Source: Diphasiastrum complanatum
Lineage: Eukaryota > Streptophyta > Lycopodiopsida > Lycopodiales > Lycopodiaceae
Assembly (NCBI GenBank): GCA_029204225.1
Contig: CM055096.1
Span: forward strand, 59,225,600 to 59,289,599
Direction of reading: 5' to 3'
DNA length: 64,000 nucleotides
Positions 1-13,100 of this stretch are shown piece by piece. Position 1 is the first letter of the stretch. The number at the start of each line of letters is the position of its first letter. The position numbers were made by a program, and so were the translations under genes. The notes below the pieces were generated by a model. The model searched no databases. It was not told the origin of the DNA and saw only the letters and a program-made list of their open reading frames with translations.

Positions 1-2553
1 TGGAAAGAGGAATGTCGATACGATAAGTCGAAAACTGTGGACGAATTATCGAGCGCAGCGGAATGAACCTTCTTTTCTAATGCATGACTACGCCTATCAA
101 TAATTGAACAAAGCTATAATGACAAAAGTCACGTTCAATCTTTTAGCAACTAACTTTGAAATCATTAGCACTAAAGTGATTTCGTAGCCAAACAATGACA
201 TATTGAATAATGCAACATTGAAGTATTCAACAGATCAGATGAAACGATAAGAGATTTATCAGTCACAAATATCTACAGAGAAGCAAACGTTCTGACATGA
301 TACTGAACGCAAGAAGAAAATAGATTGATTCAGTAAGTAGCATGTACAAATCAGATGATGAGAGCACAAAACGATAACGGACGAAACCGCGTACTCTAAG
401 CTATCTATGAGTAACTGAAAAGTATGTCTGATGCACTTCTGTTGATAAGCAGTAAGCGCAAATAACAATACTCTAATAGAGCTCTGAAAAAAAACTTTCT
501 AGAGACTTAATAAGTATTTGATGATCAGCTATTTATACTAAAGCAATTTAAGCGTATCCAGTAAGACATATAATCAGGTCGCAATCACAGTTGGTAGATA
601 GTCGTAATGTGGTGGCATCCATCTAGTTAGGATTTCCCAGAAATTTACTTGCAAAGTGGTTAGAGCAAGTCTTTAGCGATTACATAGCCAAACAATTAAG
701 CATCAAAATTTATCAAACAAACAATTAGTCGCGAATTGTTCGCAAATTAGTCGCGAAGAAATACAGAAAAGCATACATTCTGAGATGAAAACTGAACGCA
801 ATGAAGGATAGTATTGATTCAGTATGAAAACGTAACAGAAGTAAATGAGTACAATAAGTTGTGGATCGAAGCCGCGTACTCTATGCTATCTCTGAGCGGC
901 TAAAAATGAAAGTCTGAATTAAGCGCAATGCTGATAAGCAATAGCGCAATAGCAATCTCTAAAACAATAGCGCAATAGCAATGCTGATAAGCAATAGCAA
1001 TCTCTAAGAGGTGAGCTAGAATGCTCAGGAGTGTTCAAGCTCGCGGACTTGAGAGAGAGAGAGCCAACTATTCATATGATTCTTCTGATAATTCCGATAA
1101 TCATAAAACTGTATGAATATAAACAGCTATTTATACTAAGAAATTAGGTCATGAATTGCGATCGCCAGTTGGCTAGTGATCAGCTGGCATCCATCCGGTC
1201 CTTGTCATTGATTGCTGATAAGCGATGGCCGTAAACGTTCTGTCTGCATAAATGAACCAAAACTGTAGCTTTGCAGAAATGAACTAAAACAGCCACAAGC
1301 GACAGTGTCGATTTTTTCGCGAAAAGGGAGAAAAGGTGACGATGCCCTTAAATCTCATTTCCGGTTGTCCCACACTTTGCCAGAATCATTTTCTTAACAT
1401 TTGAGGCTCTTTAGAAAAAGCGAAAAATGCGACACTGTGATTTTACACGAGATTTCTGTCAAGTGAAAAATGCAAAAAAGAGACACTGCATTTTTCAATA
1501 GAATTCCTGACAGGCGAAAAAGACGACACTATCGTAAACTCCGTGTAATTCTGCAGGCTAACTGTGTAAACACACAGGAAAATCCGTAGAACTAGATAAA
1601 CAATGGATGAAGATTAAAACCGATTAGTCGATTGGTAAGAAGGAGAATAATCCAACACTCCCCCTTAATCTGAATCCTTGAATGCCTTGACCTTCAAACT
1701 TAGTTTCACACAGAATCTTCTGTGTGACTCCAAACTTAATGCTTTAGTAAAAACATCTGTTGTCATATCTTGTGTCTCACATGATATAGTGAGCTCAGGA
1801 TGTCCCAAACTCTCTTCGAAGGTTTTACTTCTGTACTTGTAACAATATCCCATAAGTCGCTGGCGATTAGCAAGGTCTTCATCTTAAATTTCCACAAATG
1901 ATAATTGGATCCATTCAGTTTGTCTGCGATAAGACCGACTTTACTTTGAGAATCCATCTGGAACTTAGTCTGTCATTTGTATCGATGACGCTAAGATGTG
2001 GTAATGCAAACAATAGGAAATTAATTCTCTGATACTGAAAGGTTGAAAATAACTAAAAAGTATGATATCGATTTGATATCGCGAAAGAAATCAAGTATTA
2101 GAGCTTTCGCTCTGATATCATATTGGAATCAGATAAAGAAGTAGTGAAATTCGCTTTGATACCATGTCAGAAAGTGGTGTGCAAAAGAACAGCCACAGGC
2201 GACATTGTCAATTTTTTCGCGAAAAGGGAGAAAAGGAGACGGTGCCCTTAAATCTCATTTAGGGTTGCCCCACACTTTGCCAGAGTCATTTCCTTAATAT
2301 TTGAGGCTCTTTAGAAAAAGCGAAAAATGCGACACTGTGATTTTACACAAGATTTCTGTCAGGCAAAAAATGCGAAAAAGAGACATTACATTTTTCAACA
2401 GAATTCCTGACAGGCAAAAAAGACGACATTGTCGTAAACTTCGTGTAATTTTGCAGACTGTGTAAACACACGGGAAAATCCGCAAAACTGGATAAACAAT
2501 GGATGAAGATTAAAACCGATTAGTCGATTGGTAAGAAGGAGAACAATCCAACA
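1..2553 (-). mobile_element. Copia retrotransposon (family A), internal deletion derivative
   Basis: On the minus strand a short 5' LTR (2553-2165, TGTTGG...TGACA) is followed by a tRNA-iMet primer site (TGGTATCAAAG, one mismatch), a leader, a gag start at 1957 (MDSQSKVGLIADKLNGSN), then directly the C-terminal end of pol (CETQDMTTDVFTKALS). A polypurine tract (AAGGGGGAG, about 1669-1659) and a long 3' LTR from 1657 to the window edge follow. Gag and pol ends abut, so all of protease, integrase and most of RT is missing. The 3' LTR is about 1.65 kb because a roughly 240-bp segment near 265-510 recurs at about 770-1020. The 5' LTR has lost its middle. It is a non-autonomous relic of the same family as the element at 45228. 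Confidence 0.85.
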
Positions 2554-3964
2554 CATATGAGTTTTATAGTATTTTGAATGATAATCATGGAGTTTTTTTT
2601 CCCTTTGCTATGTATTCTCTCGCTACCCGAGTACAAGTCTCTCTTTCTCTCTCTACTCGAGAGCAAGGGCTCTCTCTCACTCTTTGAATGTGTTTTAGGA
2701 CTTAGTTTTCTCATGCTAAGTGTTTTGGTTTGAGTGAGAAAGTGTGACTGATCAATGATGAATGTTCTTGCCTTGAAAATTGTCTAGTTAGATTGGTAGC
2801 ATCGATCAAGTGATAGTTTCATGTGCAATCACTCCCTTCTGTGTCCTCATGTGTGTGAAAAAGTACACAGGGATGAGTGTAGAGGTTGTTTGGAATTTCT
2901 AAGATCTTAGAAATACAGTGTGACAGAGAAGGGGGTGGTCTATAGGTTGGAAGGAGGAGAATGAACCACAAGAAGAGCCATTGACTCCTAACAACTTTGG
3001 CTCAATATGAAATGAAGCACAAGCAACATCACTAATATGATTGCAAATAGGGCATGCCACCTCCTCATCACCACTTTCATCCATGTCCATTATGTTCCTC
3101 ATTCAAAACTAGATTGAGGACCCAAAGGTCACACATGTGCCAGCCTTGCTAGCTCTGCACTTACATATTGTGTAGCATATAATGACAAGTCAATAGTTTT
3201 GCACGGTACTACCTCTTTGATAAACTATTCTAGGCAATTATAATGTTCCTCAACTTACAATTGTCTATAGATGGAAATCATAAGTACTATGAATAACTAG
3301 CTTCATTTTTGTATATTGACAATCATAATCACTATCAATAAATGGGTCCTCACTTGTTAGCTATTCATGATAGAGATGGCAAGCTTATTCAATGGAGAAA
3401 ATGGAGAGGCAAGGTTCCTTTGTAGGAGGGCCTGCATTGCAACCTATTATCATCACTTTTTCTCCTGTGGTGACTGTAATAACTAGTCAATTGAATGAGT
3501 ACATCAATGAGAAAGTAAAAGCTAGATGAGATTAAGGCCTCTGAAACTACCGGAAGGGATCCAGCTTGCCATTTCCAAGCAATTGACCTCAGCCATCATG
3601 TGTCTAAACTAATACATCCACATCGAGGAACTAACTATTGAGCTCTCACAATCAGTGACCTGCATATACCACCAACTGCAAAGATGCCGATTCTTGACAT
3701 ATAAGAAAAAATAGCGTACATGGGCTCTATCTCTGCATGCTTTGAAAAAAATTGCACTATCTTATAAGCAGCCATTTTTACCCAAAAAAATTTCATCCCA
3801 ATAAAGAGCCAATAGACTACTAAGAAAGGCTCAAAAAACTGTAGTTATAAAAGTGCAGCGAGTAAAACTGGAATAATTCCTCCCACCTGGTACTTGAAAG
3901 TCACCTTCTTGGCTACTTGTTCCACACCAGGAAGGACCTGGAAAGCTCCTAGTATGCCCCAAAA
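2554..3964. other. 3' flank of the MTPC1-like gene, no other gene seen
   Basis: This AT-rich sequence presumably contains the 3'UTR of the transporter. Short open frames here have no recognisable protein signature. Confidence 0.5.
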
Positions 3965-4100
3965 TCAAATCTGGGGGCTCTTAATGTACTGCTTTCGCTC
4001 TACCTTATTGCTGAGCCTTAGCTGCATTCTAACCGAAGAAATGTCTGCAATGTTATCCAGCAAACATCTTTCCACTTTCTTTGCACGATTGATAGCATCT
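3965..4100 (-). CDS. MTPC1: MTPC1-like gene, exon 12 (terminal)
   Basis: It reads [20 protein letters not shown] then [24 protein letters not shown] and stop TGA (3967-3965). The helix and final strand correspond to the C-terminus of plant MTPC1, with a short basic extension. The acceptor is ATCCAG. The 3'UTR lies below 3965; no clear polyadenylation signal was picked. Confidence 0.87.
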
Positions 4101-7100
4101 CTGGATCAAAGTGCCAGATCATTGATTTTGTCAAATTTTCATAGATATCAAAGAAATGAAAAAGTATGCAATAAAACTGTCTTAAAACCAAATATGGACT
4201 ACAAAGCATATAAATACTTCATATTTGTAAAATAGGTACAATGTCTTAACTAAGTATCAATAGTTATGACTCAGGACCAATTTCTATTACATCCCAACTT
4301 TGTATATAAGCTGTGCATGTCACTGGCCATTCAAGTTTAAGTAAACAGCACTATCTCATGTACCATTCATGGCAACATTTTGGCTGTCTATTGACTAAGA
4401 AATTTACCCGATGATCATATGTTGGTTCATACGAACCTCCACAGCAACCACAACTTTCCCATTGATGAAGTGGCAAGTAACATGCTGTACGTCAATTTCC
4501 TGAAAAAAGAGAAGCCCCAATGGCAAATTAATTGTAGATCAGTAAATTTTCCCACACATGTGGACTGCTTCTTATGCTTAAATTGGCCAGGTTGTGTGTA
4601 TGCTATGTTTAGATTTAATCCCTGTGGTATTGCACCCATTTCTAAGCCACCATATAGATTAAGCTTTAAGGAAAACGAGGAAATTTCTAGACAGATCCCA
4701 GAATACCTTAGAAAGGAACAAATTTCCATTTCGAGCGGTTGAGTCCAAGGGAGGTAACTCTCCATGGGCCTCGCCAGTTTTATTAATATAGAAAAAGGAT
4801 GGTACTATGCATTTGTTCATAGACTATCAGGCCCTCCATAAAGTAACCATTAAACATGAGTATCCTATTCCTCGAGTAGATGAGTTGTTTGATCAACTTG
4901 GAGGCAAAAAATTTAGCAAAATAGATTTACAATTAGAGTATCATCCAGTCCGAATTAGATCAGGCGATGTTCCTAGAACAGCCTTTAGGACATATCAAGG
5001 CCATTATGAGTTTAGGGTAATGCCTTTGGGGCTTACCAACGCTTCGGCGACATTTATGACCTTGATGAATAGTGTGTTAAGCTCCTATCTTCATAAATTT
5101 GTCATCGTCTTTCTTGACGACATACTGGTCTATAGCAAGACTAAACAACTAAAGCATCTTAGAAAGGTGTTCAGGTTGTTGCGATGCAGCAGGGTTCCTC
5201 TGCATCTATACGACAATGTTAAATTAACCAACTTAGTAAGTATTGCAGCCTGCATTCCGGAAACTTCAATTAGGGTTTCCATAATGCACAATTAAAATTT
5301 TATTTTGTTTTTTGTTTTCTTTTTTGAAAAAAAAAAACAGATTTTTTCTGTTTTTTATGTTTCCTTACATCGCAAATTTTTTCGATGCAGCAGAGTTCGG
5401 CTGCATGTATACAACAATGTTAAATTAACCAACTTAGCAAGTATCGCAGCCTGCATTCCAGAAACTTCAATTAGGGTTTCCGTAATGCACATTTAAATTT
5501 TATTTTATTTTTTTAATTTTTTCCGAAAAACAAAACAGATTTTATGTTTCCTTACATCGCAAATTTTTTTAGTTAGTCTGAAATCATTTTTTCAACTGTT
5601 TTTTAGCTTTTTTTAATGTATTAGCTGTTTATTAATTGCTTTTTCAAGCAAATTTAAAAGAAAAACCATTGAACAATGAGGGGTGAGGCAGCTTAACACC
5701 AAACAAAGAACAGTCAGCTAATCTGAATCAGAGAAGATCTTCTGCTCTGCGACAACAGATGGACCACTCTGAAAACATATATTTAAAACTTTAAAAAAAA
5801 AGAGTCAAGTCCAGCAGTTAGATGGCTTCAATCATTGATAGCCAATATTCTTAATCCATTGCAATTGTAAATTGCCAGCACAGAAAGTGAAGAGATATGT
5901 ATCAGTGAGCGAAAATACTGTCTTACTATGGAACTCTGACACATTGCAATAGAAACTCTGAAGCAAGTAGGATATGCTGATTTCAAAAATCACAAAAGAA
6001 GATCCACATTTTATTTTCACTTTTCATTCGATTGCTTGTCAAGAAGTAAGGTCCAATACTGATTGTGCAACATCAAGTGAAGCAGATCCAAATAGGCACC
6101 ATGGGTTCAAAAGTGCGAAGGTGGGCAGTGAAGTGGTTGATAGTATAAGGTTGCCTCCTAATTGTCGTCATTCGGATACAAATGGCCTCATAATTATGAA
6201 ATGAATCGGGCCATCAAGTGAGTAAGTACCAGATCATTGATCTACTACTGCTATTAATGACAATGGCAATTAATTTGGGATCAAGAAAAGTTAGAACTTG
6301 TTAAGATATCAAATGACCACCTGAAGAAGTTGTATGAGCAACGGCATGATCTCTTCAACAAGTACGATGATGTGTTTGCATAAACATCTCAAAGGTATTC
6401 CACCAAATGTTTATGAGGACAACATTGATTGGAACATTGAAAGCATTAGATTCGAGAAAATCGATCAGCTAGCCATATAGCAGTTTAACACACATAAATT
6501 TGAAGGCTGTTACCAGGTCCACATTTTTGTACAAGCTTTTTGCAGTCCAGACTCCAAACCTCTAATGTAACTAACCTCAGAAAAATTGCATGCAATAACA
6601 TGACGAACGTCTCTTTCCACAGAAGGTTGTTGCCTGGAGTTAGCACCATTTACAATTCCTTCAGCTTGTTCTTCACTTGCTTCGGGATCAAAGTTCGAAG
6701 CATCTTCTTCTTCTTCCGAATCAGTAGTTGAAACCTCATGGTCTGAATCTGATGCAGACTTGTCGAACGACGTTGAAGGCTCAAGCTTATGAGCTGGTTC
6801 TGCAATCCAAAGCAGTTTCATAATTAGCAAATCTTCGTGCACCTGGTTATGAAAAAAGAAAGAGAGAAAAAACTAGTAGAGAATATTGATGAGCACTAAA
6901 AGCAAAAAAGAAAATCTTGCTGGTTTAAAAAACAGTGCTTCAACACAATCTACTTCAAGTAACAGAAACTGGGTCATTCACTTGGCAAGCATGTTATATC
7001 GAATGATTCAATCTAAAAAAGATACTCCGTAGGGATAGAGGCAGCATCAGTGATATCCTTCATGAACCTATAGAATTGTAAATACATAAACTTGTACTAC

Positions 7101-10100
7101 AAGCATTGTCTTTGCACATATAGAAGCACCTGATGAACTTTTAGGTCTATCAATGAAGTGTCTTAACCTCGATAATAGAAACACAACATGAAAGCTTGAA
7201 AGAAATTAGCTATGGAAGCACGTAAAACCATCGAAATGTTAAACACCTCAAGAAAACAAAAGTAGGAACTCAAAAGCTTGATTAGAGAGAGGAGGGTGTG
7301 GGCCTCCTTGAGGATCAATCCTCTACAAAGATAGTCCCACTTGAGTCTCATGCCACATGGCATGCGAACTTGGTCCCTTGAACCCAACTTGCACTTAACT
7401 GCTTCAGAACCCAGATGGAATGAGTAACCTGTTGTTGATCTACGATCATCTTTGTCCCCTGCCCAATCCGCATTTGAATAACCTTCCAACTGAAGGTTCC
7501 CATCATTTGTATAACTAATGCTATAAGATGAAGTTCCTTTGATATATCTGTTTGCCTCTGTGGTCTATTCATAAACTGACTCGCTATGCCAACTGCATGT
7601 GAAATGTCAGGCCTGGTATTCGTGAGATAAATCAAGCTGTCCACCAATTGACGATTAACGTCTCATCCACAAAAGGTATCCCATCAACCATGGATGGCTT
7701 ACTACTTGTATCACTAAGAGTAGCTATGGGCTTGCAATCTTGCATGTTGAATCTTTGAAGAAGTTCATTTACATACCTTGCCTGGGATATAAAAAGAATA
7801 TAACATTTCCTCCAAACTTCTAGTCCTAGGCTATTAATAGTGTATCAAGCCCAAATCTTTCATGTGAAATTCACGTGAAAAATTTTCTTTGACCTTAGCA
7901 ATGAGGAACTTATTGTTGATTGTAATGATTAGGTCATCAACATAGAACAATTATTACTATGTCCTCTTTCTCCCTCAAAACATACAAGTTACAGTCAGAT
8001 TTACTTCTAACGAAGTTTTTCTTTGTGAAGTAATCATCAATACGACTGTACCATGCCCTGGGCGTGAGGGTGCTTGTTTTAACCATGCAATGCCTTCTTA
8101 AGCTTGCATACCAATTTTTCTTTACCTTTAGCCTCCAATCCTTGTAGCAGGTCCATGTGAACCTCTTCCTTCAATTCTCCATCGAGGAAGGCCCCTTTGA
8201 CATCCATTTGTTGAATGTCCCAATGAAAATAAGCTGCAACTGCCAACACGGTTCTTATTGATGTCATCTTTGCAACCGAAGCGAATGTCTCATCATAATC
8301 CAGCCCTTCTTGTTAAGTCAAACCTTTAGCAACAAGTCTTGCCTTATGCTTCTCCACCTAACCACCTGCCTAAAACTTGGTCCTGTAGATCCACTTGCAA
8401 CCTATTGGTTGCTTCCCATCAGGTAAGTCCACAAGCTTCCATGTGTCATTCTCCATGATGGAGTAATATTTTTCTTGCATGGCATTCACCTTCTCGGCTT
8501 CATAGAATGATTGTGGTTCATGTGACTCTAAGATAGATGACATAAGTGCAAAGTTGGTTTTCTGACTCTCACTGCATGGGCTTCCTGTAAGATCTCCTAG
8601 CACCTTCCCTGCTACATTCACTTTCCTCCATCATCCTTGCATCTTTCACTGTTTGCGAATACCACCTTGCTAAGCTCTTGGGAGGGGGTGGTGAAGCTGT
8701 GTATCCCAAGGTATCTCTCTAGCCCTCTTTTCCTTTTCTACCTCCATTTGTTCAACATGCATTTGCTCTTGTTGTTGGGGCTGAAAAGTCTCCTGAATGG
8801 GCTCCTTTGAGACCTGCTCATTGGATTATGCTCTTCCACTTGAGGTGCATGGTCTTCATCAAAGGGAACATCTCTACTTAGAATCTTCTTTCTGGTCTCA
8901 AGATTGTACAATATGTATTTGCTTCATCACTATAACCCAAGAATATGCACCTGACAGATTTTGCATCTAGCTTCTTCTTGTCATCCTTGGATATGTGTGC
9001 ATTAGTATTTCCACCCGGTTCAAAATTGACCTTTTCAGAATCGGATGAATCGGCCTTTCAGAAAGGTTCTTCCTCGTCACTTCTTCATGCATAAGTAGGG
9101 CACATAACTCATGAAATGAGGGACATCTCTCCCTTACTGAGAGACTCATGACATAGCATTTGACAAGCTGTTGAAAGCTATAGAAACAATGTCTCATGCC
9201 ACATGGCATGCCGACTTGGTCCCTTGGACCCAACTTGCACTTACTAGCTTTAATTTACAAAGAGGGGTGCAAAATAATCATAAACAAGTTGCCCCCAAGA
9301 TAAACTTACAACATAATATTTCCCTGGAGACATACTCTTGCTTTGCTATACTAGATGTTACCTTGTACATGTATTTTTCAGAACCATTCATAGCTGAGAC
9401 TGTAGACTTTAACCTACAAAGTGAGATGTTCTTTTCATTCAATAAAATGTTGAGTATTACCTATATGAACATACGTCTCTGCCACCTCTGCATGCTGGTT
9501 CTGAATCTCAGCACGAACTGCTTCTCCAATATTGTGTGCTGCACTCACACTAAGCCAAGGGTCCACCTGCACAGATTGCAATAACCGTGTTACTATCTTC
9601 TAGTTATGGACAATTATAAAGATTATAAAATCTTCCTGACAAGCACACCTTCACAATATAGAAAATTATATGACAAATGTACCTTACATAATCCTTAGAT
9701 GCAATGTAACCAGATTCAAAGAAACACCTCTTTTGAATCTTAATTGGTACATGAGGCACTAAAACCCATCAAAAGACCCTCTTTGGCACCTCGTAGAAGG
9801 AAGTTAGATACTAGCATTGAAGCGATCATAGATAAGAAGCATGTGGAGCCCCTTTGCTGGAGGGAGAGTTACCACAGCAAGGCACAAGGAGAGACCCCAG
9901 GCGTTTGACAAAGAAAATCATTAAAAAATGGGTAGGTTAGTCACATGCCATGTTCATTTTTCATGCACAATTTGCATCATTGCAAATTGCATTCAGATCT
10001 TGAAGGAAAGTGTTGGATAGCCAATAATCTCCCTACTTCAGAAATGAATTAAGCAACTCTAATAGCAGCAATTTCTTGTTTACGGTACAGCAATTTCTCC

Positions 10101-13100
10101 ACATCCTAGCCACTGTTTCTTTTCTGAACAGGACACATGATGCCACACCTCTAAGCCCTTACTAGAAGGAGCTGGATATACTTTGGCATGCATCACAGTC
10201 ACAAAGAATCACTCCCAAATGCAACTCGGTGGTACAGTGAATAGGGTTGCTGAAAATTTGTGTAACTACAAGTAATAGGTTATGATAATCAGTAGAATGT
10301 TCGAACAAGTGAATAGAATCTTTTGACTTCACACCGCACAGGTGAAAGTCACATGTGAACGGTTAATGGTCCCCAATGAGTTGTGATAAATCGCTAGAAT
10401 TTAGAATTTGATGTTGAAACCCTAGAGGTTATTTTTTAGTTTCAAATTTTGACTGCTAGAAATTTGAATTCCGAGGTATGCTAAGAAATTATAGTTTGAC
10501 TGCAATGTTCAATGTTGCATGTTCACTGCCTGTTCTGAAACAAATTAGAGTCCATTTCAGAACGCGACCTAAAATAAGAAAATGGAAACGTCAATGAAAA
10601 GTAGGAAATGACATTGAGCGTCTTAAATAAACTGTTTAGACATAAAAGAAACTACTATGATTCATACACTTGCTACTTTTGGTTATATGCAAGCAGTTTT
10701 AATTGAGACCCAATGTTCAGAAATGGTGCAAATTTTGAACATAACTTTTTGGAGCCCCAAGGCCCTAAAGGATGTCGAAATTTTTTTGTGAAGGGAACAA
10801 GTCAAAATCTTTTACTTTCCATACGTACAGAGCCTGTTCCATTTCAAACCAAAAGGTTCAGAGCAGGGTATCTATGGTTCACTATTTCATTAATTGCAAT
10901 TGTATTAAGTAATATGTATGTTGTTATAGACATAGATGCCAGTCCTGTACACTCAGAATGGAACCATAGTTACCAGAAAACACCGTATTCTATCAAGTGT
11001 GGCATTTAAATGTTTTCAAGTTGAGGGCCCAAAACGCAACTGAAACATTTTTGACCTCGAATACTATCTCGCTGGAAAAGAAAAGGCAAAATTTTCAAGT
11101 TTCTAGGCCATTTTTGGGCTTTTTTTTTAAGCTAGACCATCTTTGTGATATTTTCAAGAATCTAAAATTCTCTCTTTGGTAGTTGTAACTTTTGTTCATG
11201 TCAGAAAGTTGACAATGATGATGATGTGGCATATTCGTCCATATGCATATTCAAAACTAAAGTATGTGTTTCTATTCTTGGGGTGCTGTACTGAGAAAAT
11301 TTTGATATTCCGGGAAATAACAACAGAAACGGTTGTTACATATGAAACGTAAACAGATTTGATTTTTCCTTTTTATTGGAATTTTTTTCCTTTAAAAAGA
11401 ATCCCTTCCCCCAAATTTTTTTTGAATATATACTTTTGGACATCAACTTCTTTTGGGTCTTGGGGCCCCAAAAAATAATGTTCAGAATTTGTATCATTTA
11501 TGAACTTGAATCTGAACTAAAGCTACTTGAAAGTAACAAATAGTAGCAAGTGGTGTTTGACTACTATAATGCAAGAATAGGAGGTCAATTGCTAATTCAG
11601 GTTGCATGGGGATCCTAAGAGGAATCTTCTCTCATCCTGGGAGAGAATATATACTGGTGGAAACTCGCCTATCTCCTTATTGGATTTTCTGATCCTTGAA
11701 GTCAGGAGCCCCTCCTCTCTTGCATTCATTCACCACGGCATGGGGATGACGTGGTTAGGGTATTGACTAGCCATTTCCAATTGGTTGGGTGGTTTTGCTC
11801 CACAAATGTCCTTTTGGTTGCATGCAACAGGATCTAGTCGGATCTTCACTATCGGCAATCCTTACAGTGGTAAAGTTAAAAGATTGATTTCTAAGCTTTT
11901 GAACTTGATCTTCAGGATTGGTCGACTGCTCATCCAGTGTATCATGTAAATTTAGTTTATATGATGATGACAATTGGATATATTGAAGATTTTTCCCATT
12001 TGGAGGACTTATCACTCAATGTACCTTTGGAACCTAAAAGAGTACTCAGAATCAAAGATAAACAATTGAGGAATCGCTCTATCGCTGAGTGCTTGATTAG
12101 GTTGGTTGGTCATATTGACATGGGATAGAGTTAAAAGCATACAAATATGGATCTTCCCTAATTGCTCGTTCTGAGGACAAAACTGGTTTAAGGGGGGAAG
12201 AATGTTACGTCCATGTCCAGTATGTGGGATTCGGAATAATTCCTGACATGGATAGCTGGTCACTCTAGTCTATGTGGTTATAAGTTATGCCTCGTCATTC
12301 CGGACTTGGTCGGTAAAGTAATTAATAATCATATGAGGGCCCAGACCTATATCTGGACATAGGAGCACTTGCATGGTGTTTGACTGCTGTAATGCAAGAA
12401 TAGGAGGTCAATTGCTAATTCAGCATGGGGATCCTAAGAGGAATGTTCTCTCCTCCTGGGAGAGAATATATACTAGTGGAAACTCGCCCATCTCCTTATT
12501 GGATTTTCTGGTCCTTGAAGCTAGGAGACCCTCCTCTCTGGCATTCATTCACCATGGCATGGGGGTGAAGTGGTTAGGGTATTGACTAGCCATTTCCGGT
12601 TGGTGGGGTGGTTTTGCTCCATAGGTGTTCGTTTGGTTGCATGCAACAGGATCTAGTCGGATCTTCACTAGGCGATCCTTACACTAACTCATACATGTTG
12701 GTTCTTGCAATTTTTAGTTTCTAAATTCTTGGAAGATTTAAATTTTGAATTTTCAATGATCATTGATGAATAAATTATGAAGAATAAATTGTTACGACTC
12801 ATTGTTTTATTCAATACAATTATCGTCACGTGAATCAATATTCATGATATCAGGATTTGTCATGTAATGACTGCATGGTTCTTGTGTAGTGTTGTGTACG
12901 CATATCTAAAATCTAATTCTTGAGCTCATTGAACCACAGTTGCCGGTCCATAGTGTGCAGCAATTGATAGTGCATTTTATAAGGGTATAGGGTTAGTTGG
13001 TAGCCAGCCAGCCAGCACTAAGGCTTGGACAGTTATCATCATGGGCAGGAGTCATGATCCTGTCTGGAATGAGGTGGAGATCCAAGTGGACTATGGTGCC

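Noticed and set aside
3894-4235. Plus-strand open frame of 113 codons
   Set aside because: It is the antisense shadow of exon 12 of the transporter.
5832-6020. Minus-strand frame containing FHSKTVFSL, considered as an MTPC1 exon
   Set aside because: No suitable donor and no phase match; the exon at 4408-4484 fits the family far better.
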